Assembly: GCA_017648235.1 (NCBI GenBank) | Contig: JAGCIZ010000181.1 | Coordinates: 1 to 5,489, forward strand | Reading direction: 5' to 3' | DNA length: 5,489 nucleotides | Origin: Paludibacteraceae bacterium | Lineage (GTDB): Bacteria; Bacteroidota; Bacteroidia; Bacteroidales; Paludibacteraceae | In this document: positions 1-5,489 of the stretch, one piece after another | How positions within the stretch are numbered: the first letter of the stretch is position 1 | Layout: every line of letters starts with the position of its first letter | Position numbers and translations under genes: made by a program | Notes under the pieces: model-generated | The model's database searches: none | Told to the model about the DNA's origin: nothing | The model's input: only the letters and a program-made list of their open reading frames with translations

Positions 1-1526
1 CGTTTGAAAATAGCTTTTTTGAAATCAGCAATTCCAACAACATTGAGTTTGAGTCTGTTTTTCTGCATTAAAAGCAATTGTTGTTGCTTGATTTGTTCCA
101 ATAAACTTCCTCCAACAGTTCCAATTCCGGCAAGAAAAATATTCAACTCTTGATATTCCGATAAGAAAAACGAATCGTGAATAACATTCAACGCTTTTCT
201 CAACGACTTTAAGTCGGTAACAAACGAAATATTAGTTTCAGAAGCGCCTTGAGCACAAGCAATTACGTTGATTCCATTTCGACCAAGCGTACCAAAAAGT
301 TTACCTGCAATGCCCGGAGTACGTTTCATATTTTCTCCTACTATAGCTATAGTAGCCAAATCTTTTTCAGCAGATATTTTATTGATTTCGCCTTGTTTTA
401 TTTCGTCAGCAAATTCATCACATAATACCGTGACAGCCAAATCAGCATCTGCATTTCTAACTGCAAATGAAATTGTATTTTCAGATGCTGCTTGAGAAAC
501 TAAAAAGACACTGATGCCATTTTTTGCTAAAGATTTGAAAATTCGATAGTTAACGCCTATAACACCAACCATTCCAAGTCCTCTTACTGTGATAAGAGAA
601 GTATCGTTTATGGAAGAAATTCCTTTGATTGCTTTTGAGGGTTCTCCTGTTTTCTCGTGAGAAATAAATGTTCCTGCTAATTCAGGACGGAACGTATTCT
701 TTATACAAATTGGGATATTTTTATGGAAAACAGGATAGATTGTAGGAGGGTAGAGAACCTTTGCTCCAAAGTTGCATAGTTCCATCGCTTCAACAAAACT
801 TAGTTTATCAATGACGTAGGCCGTGTTGATAATTCTAGGATCAGCAGTCATAAAACCATCTACATCTGTCCATATTTCTAGCAAAGAGGCATCTAAAACA
901 GATGCTAAAATTGCAGCTGTGTAATCGGACCCACCTCTTCCTAAATTGGTTTTATTACCTGATTTTGCGTCGGAAGAAACAAATCCTCCACAAATAGTAC
1001 ATTTATTGATTTTTGCAAATGATTCTTTGATTAATTTGTTTGTAGAATCAAAATCAACAACGTGTTTCCCGAATTGTGGATTTGTTTTAATGAATTCGGT
1101 AGAATCTTTCCATTCCGCATTATCAATAACGTAACTAATAATTTCAGAGGAAATGCGTTCTCCATAGCTTACAATAGTATCGCTAATGCGGTCAGGACAA
1201 TCTTTTATTAGGAAAACTCCTTTGAATATATTGCTTAATTCTTCGAATAAAGAAGTAACTTTTTGTTTAATTTGAGATTGTTTCTCAGCAGAAACTGTTT
1301 GATTGATAATATCAAAATGTCTAGATTGGATATTATCTAGTTCATTTTTATAAGTTTCGTTTCCCTTTGCTGCAAGATTTGAAATATTGTATAGAGCATC
1401 AGTAATTCCACTCAATGCAGAAACTACAACAATAACATCCTCTTTTTGGGATTCAACAATTTTTTTTACGTTTAGAAGTGCGTTTGCGGAACCTACGGAT
1501 GTTCCGCCAAATTTCATTACTTTCAT
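1..1526 (-). CDS. thrA: Bifunctional aspartokinase / homoserine dehydrogenase, N-terminal part (cut by window edge)
   Basis: Catalyses the first and third steps of the aspartate pathway: phosphorylation of aspartate, and NAD(P)H reduction of aspartate semialdehyde to homoserine, leading to threonine and methionine. It is cytoplasmic. Only 508 codons are present. Seen: the aspartokinase signature KFGGTS at residues 5-10, the GRGGSD nucleotide/substrate loop at 196-201, two ACT-type regulatory repeats at about 312-385 and 393-460 (ending in SQAASE and AQGASE), then the homoserine dehydrogenase Rossmann motif GIGTVGG at 467-473. The order kinase-ACT-ACT-HSD in one chain identifies ThrA/MetL rather than a single-function LysC. 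Full members are about 810-820 residues, so roughly 300 residues lie beyond the left edge. The start is secure: MKVMKFGGTS fits the family N-terminus, and the frame upstream meets a stop at 1566-1568 with no other ATG. The two ACT glutamines (Gln345 and Gln426) suggest threonine feedback, so ThrA is favoured over MetL. There is no Shine-Dalgarno sequence. Confidence 0.95.
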   Translation of the reverse strand, partial: MKVMKFGGTSVGSANALLNVKKIVESQKEDVIVVVSALSGITDALYNISNLAAKGNETYKNELDNIQSRHFDIINQTVSAEKQSQIKQKVTSLFEELSNIFKGVFLIKDCPDRISDTIVSYGERISSEIISYVIDNAEWKDSTEFIKTNPQFGKHVVDFDSTNKLIKESFAKINKCTICGGFVSSDAKSGNKTNLGRGGSDYTAAILASVLDASLLEIWTDVDGFMTADPRIINTAYVIDKLSFVEAMELCNFGAKVLYPPTIYPVFHKNIPICIKNTFRPELAGTFISHEKTGEPSKAIKGISSINDTSLITVRGLGMVGVIGVNYRIFKSLAKNGISVFLVSQAASENTISFAVRNADADLAVTVLCDEFADEIKQGEINKISAEKDLATIAIVGENMKRTPGIAGKLFGTLGRNGINVIACAQGASETNISFVTDLKSLRKALNVIHDSFFLSEYQELNIFLAGIGTVGGSLLEQIKQQQLLLMQKNRLKLNVVGIADFKKAIFK

Positions 1527-1619
1527 TATGATGTATAAATTAAAAAAATCTTTTCTTAGAGTATTTTAAAAAGAGTTTTATTAATCATTTGTTTCTCAAT
1601 TGAATAGCATGATAATAAA

Positions 1620-1660
1620 ATCCTTTTTTACCAACTGCAATATTAGTAAAAAAAAAGGAT
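1620..1660 (-). other. AT-rich inverted repeat upstream of thrA, role uncertain
   Basis: The outer arms are ATCC-T-tract-AC and GT-A-tract-GGAT, with six T against nine A, so the stem would have a bulge. The inner bases (ACCAAC against ATTAGT) pair partly, bringing the apex near 1640. It lies between the lipoprotein gene and thrA, about 95 bases before the thrA start. It could be a second terminator for the lipoprotein gene or a structured part of the thrA leader. A poor -7-like match (TAATATTG, minus strand, 1645 to 1638) sits in its loop but has no TTG at the right distance, so I do not call a thrA promoter. Mostly A-U pairs make the fold weak. Confidence 0.3.
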
Positions 1661-1683
1661 ATAGAATGTTTTGTAATGAAGTT

Positions 1684-1711
1684 AAAAAATAGATGTAAAG
1701 AATCTTATCTA
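1684..1711 (-). terminator. Possible weak intrinsic terminator of the lipoprotein gene
   Basis: Just after the stop codon of the lipoprotein gene, the minus strand reads TAGAT, a short spacer containing AAG-ATT-CTT, then ATCTA followed directly by six T. The outer stem is 5 bp (1707-1711 with 1690-1694) and a 3-bp inner stem can form. The position and T-tract suit a terminator, but the stem is short and almost all A-T. Confidence 0.4.
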
Positions 1712-1718
1712 TTAAATA

Positions 1719-2528
1719 TTATTTTTTGAACAAATCATTGAGAGGGACTCGAGTGTAACGATCGAGTATAGTAGGTTTTTCATTTAATGATTTGTCAAAA
1801 ATAGGTTTTTGAAAATCCATTTCTATTTCAGCAGAAAAACTATTGAAAATAGTCATTGATATGGTGATTTTTTCTGGGAAAGGATTTTTGTTAGAAAAAT
1901 TTCCTAGATAGTTTGCCGACAAGGAGTTTCCTTTTAGATATTGAGACATTTTTATGTTTTCAATCAATAATTCTGGAGAAACTTTTATGTCTTGCTGAAT
2001 GCGTCCATCGGCAGATTGTGAAGCCAATACAAGGCCATTTTGTGTGTTGAGAGAAAATATTGAATTAAAACTAATTGATTCAAGATTTCTTCCTAAAACA
2101 AAAAGTTTGCGAGAGAATAAATCTTCAAGGTTATTGTATTGTAAAGGAATTTGTGTAGTTCGTTCAATGTATTCATATGTTGCTTCAAAGTATTTTCGAT
2201 TCATTTTATCAAAAAATCTAAATTTTTCAGGATAAAACTCTATTCTAAACATTTCGAAACCAGGAAGTGGCTGAAGAGATATGAATATGAAACTATCGGC
2301 TTGGATTTTTATGCTTCCTGAAAGGTAATTTTCTTGTTTGTTGATATTTGCTCTAATAGTTATCTTTTTTATGTCAACTGTATTAAAACTAGGTTCATTT
2401 TTTTGTATTTCTTGACAAAAAGAGTTGATTGAGGTAGGTTGAGTAGAAATTGTTGGAGCAATAGCAGTTTGTTTTACTTTACAACTTGTAAAAAGAACGA
2501 GAAGAGTAAAGAAGATTGTTTTTTTCAT
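1719..2528 (-). CDS. DUF4292-family envelope lipoprotein (LolA/LolB-like fold expected)
   Basis: A 269-residue secreted lipoprotein of unproven function. Seen: basic MKK, a hydrophobic stretch to residue 13, then a lipobox ending LFTSC with Cys16 as the lipidation site. A Thr/Ser/Pro-rich linker runs to about residue 45, followed by a beta-rich body (roughly 50-265) with pieces such as SGSIKIQADSFIFISLQP (70-87), FRIEFYPEKFRFFDKMNRKYF (94-114, alternating hydrophobic residues) and NPFPEKITISM (215-225). This pattern and length match the Bacteroidota DUF4292 family, recognised from memory; members resemble lipid-carrying LolA/LolB-type barrels, so a role in lipoprotein or lipid handling is only inferred. 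The residues after Cys16 are KVKQT with no acidic run, so the Bacteroidota surface-export signal is absent and a periplasm-facing anchor is likely. A start 60 bases upstream (2588) is open but lies inside the gap terminator and would bury the signal peptide, so the MKK start is chosen. Confidence 0.85.
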   Translation of the reverse strand: MKKTIFFTLLVLFTSCKVKQTAIAPTISTQPTSINSFCQEIQKNEPSFNTVDIKKITIRANINKQENYLSGSIKIQADSFIFISLQPLPGFEMFRIEFYPEKFRFFDKMNRKYFEATYEYIERTTQIPLQYNNLEDLFSRKLFVLGRNLESISFNSIFSLNTQNGLVLASQSADGRIQQDIKVSPELLIENIKMSQYLKGNSLSANYLGNFSNKNPFPEKITISMTIFNSFSAEIEMDFQKPIFDKSLNEKPTILDRYTRVPLNDLFKK

Positions 2529-2549
2529 TTTTAAAAGTGATTTATTTGG

Positions 2550-2557
2550 CAAAATTA
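2550..2557 (-). promoter_or_regulatory. Bacteroidota-type -7 promoter box of the lipoprotein gene
   Basis: The minus strand reads TAATTTTG, an exact match to the Bacteroidota -7 consensus TAnnTTTG, 21 bases before the chosen ATG and just after the T-tract of the gap terminator. No TTG is found at the usual 19-21 base distance; one occurs 11 bases upstream, which is too near. The position also supports the MKK start, since transcription would begin only a short way before it. Confidence 0.55.
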
Positions 2558-2559
2558 CC

Positions 2560-2594
2560 AAAAAAAAACAAGTTGTGACTACTGTCACAACTTG
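2560..2594 (-). terminator. Intrinsic terminator of gap
   Basis: On the minus strand CAAGTTGTGAC (2594-2584) pairs perfectly with GTCACAACTTG (2579-2569) around a 4-base AGTA loop, followed at once by nine T (2568-2560). It begins 25 bases past the gap stop codon. An 11-bp perfect stem with a T-tract is a textbook Rho-independent terminator. It lacks an A-tract on the other side, so it acts for the minus strand only. Confidence 0.93.
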
Positions 2595-2619
2595 CCATTA
2601 GATTATTCTGAATAAATTC

Positions 2620-3618
2620 TTATTTAGAAATAACGCGAGCCATTTCCAACACTTTGTTAGAATAACCCCATTCGTTGTCGTACCAAGAAACAACTTTAAC
2701 GAATGTTGGATCCAATTGAATACCAGCTTTAGCGTCGAAGATAGAAGTACGAGCATCGTTACGGAAGTCTGTAGAAACTACTGCTTCTTCTGTGTAACCA
2801 AGAATACCTTTCATTTCGCCTTCAGCAGCTTCTTTCATTGCTGCACAAATTTCAGCATAAGTAGCTTCTTTGTTCAATTCTACTGTCAAGTCAACAACAG
2901 AAACGTCAGAAGTTGGAACACGCATTGACATACCAGTCAATTTTCCGTTCAATTCAGGAAGAACAACACCTACAGCTTTAGCAGCACCTGTTGAAGAAGG
3001 AATAATGTTTTCCAAAATTCCACGACCACCACGCCAGTCTTTTTTAGAAGGACCGTCAACTGTTTTTTGAGTTGCAGTTGCAGCATGAACAGTTGTCATC
3101 AAACCACGTTTGATACCGAATTTGTCATTCAAAACTTTAGAAATTGGAGCCAAACAGTTAGTTGTACAAGAAGCGTTAGAAATGATATCTTGTCCAGCAT
3201 AAGTGTTATCATTAACACCATAAACAAACATAGGAGTTTTGTCTTTTGCAGGAGCAGACATAATTACTTTTTTAGCACCAGCTTGGATGTGTTTGCGAGC
3301 TGTTTCGTCTGTCAAGAAGAAACCAGTTGATTCAACAACTACGTCAGCACCAACTTCATCCCATTTCAAATTAGCAGGATCCATTTCAGCTGTCAAACGG
3401 ATTTTGTTTCCGTTAACAATCATGTAGTTGCCTTCAACTTGAATGTCACCAGTAAATTGACCATGAACAGAGTCATAACGCAACATATAAGCTAAATAAT
3501 CTGCATCCAAAAGGTCGTTGATACCAACAACTTGAATGTCATCACCAAAGTTTTCCACTGCAGCGCGGAACACCATACGGCCAATACGGCCAAATCCATT
3601 AATACCTAATTTAATCAT
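2620..3618 (-). CDS. gap: Type I glyceraldehyde-3-phosphate dehydrogenase
   Basis: Converts glyceraldehyde-3-phosphate, phosphate and NAD+ to 1,3-bisphosphoglycerate and NADH in cytoplasmic glycolysis, reversibly in gluconeogenesis; the active form is a homotetramer. The 332 residues are a full-length match to the family. Seen: the Rossmann loop NGFGRIG at 7-13, cofactor-selecting NDL at 34-36, the catalytic block SNASCTTNC at 147-155 with nucleophile Cys151, its partner His178 in TTVHA, DGPSKKDWRGGR at 188-199, and the C-terminal SWYDNEWGYS at 311-320. Asp35-Leu36 together with Pro190 fit the NAD-specific (GapA) class rather than NADP-preferring GapB, which usually changes the Leu and Pro. 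The start gives the standard MIKLGINGFGRIG N-terminus. All 13 arginines use CGT or CGC and the gene is less AT-rich than its neighbours, as expected for very high expression. It has its own promoter and terminator. Confidence 0.98.
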   Translation of the reverse strand: MIKLGINGFGRIGRMVFRAAVENFGDDIQVVGINDLLDADYLAYMLRYDSVHGQFTGDIQVEGNYMIVNGNKIRLTAEMDPANLKWDEVGADVVVESTGFFLTDETARKHIQAGAKKVIMSAPAKDKTPMFVYGVNDNTYAGQDIISNASCTTNCLAPISKVLNDKFGIKRGLMTTVHAATATQKTVDGPSKKDWRGGRGILENIIPSSTGAAKAVGVVLPELNGKLTGMSMRVPTSDVSVVDLTVELNKEATYAEICAAMKEAAEGEMKGILGYTEEAVVSTDFRNDARTSIFDAKAGIQLDPTFVKVVSWYDNEWGYSNKVLEMARVISK

Positions 3619-3659
3619 TTTGATAAGTTATTTAAAAAATGTTCTTCAAAAAATCTTTG

Positions 3660-3690
3660 CAAAATTACTACATTTAATTTGTCATTGCAA
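3660..3690 (-). promoter_or_regulatory. Promoter of gap, Bacteroidota type
   Basis: On the minus strand a -33 TTG (3690-3688) is followed by a 20-base spacer and a -7 box TAATTTTG (3667-3660), matching the Bacteroidota consensus TTTG / TAnnTTTG (the -33 box here is CTTG). The -7 box ends 41 bases before the gap ATG, giving a short untranslated leader of about 35 bases. The leader is A/T-rich with no Shine-Dalgarno sequence, as is usual in this phylum. Confidence 0.75.
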
Positions 3691-3715
3691 GTAAAAAAGC
3701 TCTAAACTTTTCTAC
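3691..3715 (-). terminator. Possible intrinsic terminator of the PpiD-like gene
   Basis: Starting one base past the stop codon, the minus strand reads GTAGAAAAG (3715-3707), a 7-base loop TTTAGAG, then CTTTTTTAC (3699-3691). The arms form nine pairs including one G-U. The T-rich run is inside the 3' arm rather than after it, so the strength is doubtful. It abuts the -33 box of the gap promoter with no gap. Confidence 0.45.
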
Positions 3716-3716
3716 A

Positions 3717-5489
3717 TTAAAATATGATAGATCTATTATCTTTTATTTCGGCTTTTTGTTTCAAAGCTTCAATAGACATGTATGGAATCATATATGCATT
3801 TTGATTATTTATCATCATTTTTGTTTCGGCAACACTTTGGTTGGGATTTGGTTCGAAACTGCTTAAGTTTTTGAAGATAAATACTCCTGAATTTCCTTTT
3901 ACAACTCCTCCTTTTTCTGCTGTTGCAGCTGCAAAAAGTTTTGGCTCCATACCTACCTTAGGAAGTGTTTGCATTTCGAAAGTAATATTTTTTAATGTAT
4001 CAGCCTGCATACCTTCTGCAATTAGATTGTCCATTGTTTTGGTGCCTAATTTTTCTATAATAAAGTCTGCTTTCTTCTCTTTTAAAAGAATTGCTCTAAT
4101 GTTATCTTTTACTTCTGCAAGTGATTTATAGTCGTCTTTATTGATATTGTACACTGTAGCTACAATAAATTTATCATCGCATTCAAAAACATCAGAAATA
4201 GCTCCATTTTCTTGCTCAAATGCCCAACGAACAACTTGTCGTGAATTTTTTATTGTTCCTATTTTTGAAGAATTGATGTTTGCTGCGAAAGAAGGGAAAA
4301 ATTTCAATCCTTGTTTGTCTGCATTTGTGCGAAGAGAATCGATATTTTTATTGTTTGCAGCAAATTGTTTTGCTTCGGCAAAAATTTCTGCTTGAGTGCG
4401 TGAACTAGCGATTACTTCTCGTTCAATAATAGCTAATTTTGCTTTTTTAACTTTTGTACTTAAATCAGTAACTTGGAAAATCTGAATTCCCATGCCAGCT
4501 TCTTCTGAGAAAATCTCGTCTTTCCTTGCGTTGAAAACTTTATTTGCAATAGCTTCTTCTAAATCAGATTCTTTAACCCAACCAATTTCTCCTCCATTTT
4601 CAGCAGTTTGTGGAATTCTTGAAAAAGTTTTAGCCAAAGCGGTGAAGTCGGCACCATTTTTCAAGGCTTGAAGTAAACTGTCTGCTAAAATTTGAGTGCG
4701 ATTTTTACTTTCTTCTGCAACGTAGATGTGACGAACTTTTACAGAATCAGGAGCCAAAATGGTGTTATCTATAATTTTTGCAATTTTATAACTATTGTTA
4801 GAAAAGTAAGGACCATAAATTTCTCCATTTGAATTTGTAAAAGCAAATGAGCGTAATTCCACAGGGATCTCTTTTTCTGACATTGCAGCATAATCATAAC
4901 GATTATCAGAGTTTGAGTTTACAAATGAAGCAATTTCAGTTGTTGTTTTAAATTCTGGAATCAAACCTGAAATCCATGACTCAACCATTTCGTAATCATT
5001 TTTTTGAGGTGCAATATCATATACCACATAGTCAATGTTACATGTAGCTAAGTCCTTTTTGTATTGTTTTTTATTCTTATTGTAATAAGATTTAATTTCC
5101 TTTTCAGAAATTTGAATTGCAGAATCAGGGATTGCAGAATATGGCTCTATTGCATACAAGACATCAACCATATTTTTATTGTACTCAATGTTTTGTTTAG
5201 CATCTAATGAGTTTGCAACCATTATTCTGGACAAAAGCACAGAATATTTTTCTTCCAAAGCGTTGTTTTTTACAGCATTTTCCCAAAAAGACCAATATGA
5301 TTTAATGTCTTCAGACATATTTGCTTCTGGGTCATCCAAAAGAGAAATAAATTGTTCTAAAATTTGAGGATCAAACGTGCCTTCTTGATTAAAAAATACT
5401 TTTCTTGCTTGAATCATTGGATGAATATTGTTTCCCAAAACGAATTCATACAACTCTTTATTGGTAATGGTCATTCCAATATTTTCCGC
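3717..5489 (-). CDS. ppiD: PpiD/SurA-like periplasmic peptidyl-prolyl isomerase, C-terminal part (cut by window edge)
   Basis: Expected to be an inner-membrane-anchored chaperone and prolyl isomerase that helps fold exported proteins in the periplasm. There are 590 codons to the stop at 3717-3719. The frame is still open at the right edge: five codons (AENIG) precede the Met at 5474, so that Met is internal, not the start. Bacteroidota members are about 700 residues with an N-terminal membrane segment, which would lie outside. Numbering from that Met: residues 1-140 are a helical SurA_N/PpiD-like region, and 244-337 are a recognisable parvulin domain (VRHIYV at 247-252, GADF at 274-277, the hallmark ENGGEIGWV at 292-300). 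Flanking stretches at about 144-236, 390-446 and 510-540 look like degenerate parvulin modules. The tail is hydrophilic, rich in Lys and Asn. The symbol is by resemblance; the generic name 'SurA N-terminal domain peptidylprolyl isomerase' is equally fair. Its low-GC codon use contrasts with gap. Confidence 0.88.
   Translation of the reverse strand, partial: AENIGMTITNKELYEFVLGNNIHPMIQARKVFFNQEGTFDPQILEQFISLLDDPEANMSEDIKSYWSFWENAVKNNALEEKYSVLLSRIMVANSLDAKQNIEYNKNMVDVLYAIEPYSAIPDSAIQISEKEIKSYYNKNKKQYKKDLATCNIDYVVYDIAPQKNDYEMVESWISGLIPEFKTTTEIASFVNSNSDNRYDYAAMSEKEIPVELRSFAFTNSNGEIYGPYFSNNSYKIAKIIDNTILAPDSVKVRHIYVAEESKNRTQILADSLLQALKNGADFTALAKTFSRIPQTAENGGEIGWVKESDLEEAIANKVFNARKDEIFSEEAGMGIQIFQVTDLSTKVKKAKLAIIEREVIASSRTQAEIFAEAKQFAANNKNIDSLRTNADKQGLKFFPSFAANINSSKIGTIKNSRQVVRWAFEQENGAISDVFECDDKFIVATVYNINKDDYKSLAEVKDNIRAILLKEKKADFIIEKLGTKTMDNLIAEGMQADTLKNITFEMQTLPKVGMEPKLFAAATAEKGGVVKGNSGVFIFKNLSSFEPNPNQSVAETKMMINNQNAYMIPYMSIEALKQKAEIKDNRSIIF

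Noticed and set aside
268..1569. Short plus-strand open frames opposite thrA
   Set aside because: The translations are low-complexity and Ser/Phe-rich with no recognisable family, and the minus-strand thrA frame is continuous through the whole stretch.
1556..1588. A 10-codon minus-strand ORF (MINKTLFKIL) just before thrA, considered as a threonine leader peptide
   Set aside because: It has only one Thr and two Ile codons with no run of regulatory codons, and no terminator hairpin lies between it and thrA. The inverted repeat is upstream of it, the wrong order for attenuation.
2529..2588. A 20-residue N-terminal extension of the lipoprotein frame (start at 2588)
   Set aside because: It starts inside the gap terminator hairpin, runs through its T-tract and the -7 box, and would place the signal peptide internally. 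The MKK start at 2528 gives a normal lipoprotein signal.
2716..3427. Several plus-strand open frames of 60-90 codons opposite gap
   Set aside because: They lie antisense to an unmistakable conserved gene with no promoter or recognisable product. They are explained by the strong codon bias of gap leaving few stops on the other strand.
5472..5474. The Met at 5474 as the start of the PpiD-like protein
   Set aside because: The frame continues open to the window edge, and family members need an N-terminal membrane segment that is absent after this Met.

Overview
The window reads as an ordinary chromosomal housekeeping segment from an AT-rich member of the Bacteroidota, most likely order Bacteroidales. 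Three things support this: a DUF4292-type lipoprotein and a multi-parvulin PpiD-like foldase typical of that phylum; two copies of the Bacteroidota -7 promoter motif (TAnnTTTG); and no Shine-Dalgarno-like sequence before any of the three starts that are visible. The genus cannot be fixed from the sequence alone.

All four genes lie on the minus strand, so transcription runs from high to low coordinates. In that order they are: (1) the C-terminal 590 codons of a PpiD/SurA-like periplasmic peptidyl-prolyl isomerase, cut by the right edge; (2) gap, a complete type I NAD-dependent glyceraldehyde-3-phosphate dehydrogenase; (3) a complete DUF4292-family lipoprotein; (4) the N-terminal 508 codons of thrA, bifunctional aspartokinase/homoserine dehydrogenase, cut by the left edge just after the homoserine dehydrogenase domain begins.

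The genes point the same way but look like separate transcription units. gap has a promoter (-7 TAATTTTG, -33 TTG, 20-bp spacer) and a textbook intrinsic terminator (11-bp perfect stem, TACT loop on the + strand, nine-T tract). The lipoprotein gene has its own -7 box just past that terminator. Weaker AT-rich hairpins follow the foldase and lipoprotein genes. The products serve unrelated jobs: envelope protein folding, glycolysis, an envelope lipoprotein, and entry into threonine/methionine/lysine synthesis. No functional cassette is implied.

I found no RNA gene, mobile element, CRISPR array or sign of recent transfer, and no evidence of a novel system. The points most worth a second look are the repeated parvulin-like modules in the foldase, the tight packing of terminators against promoters around gap, and the strong codon bias of gap.
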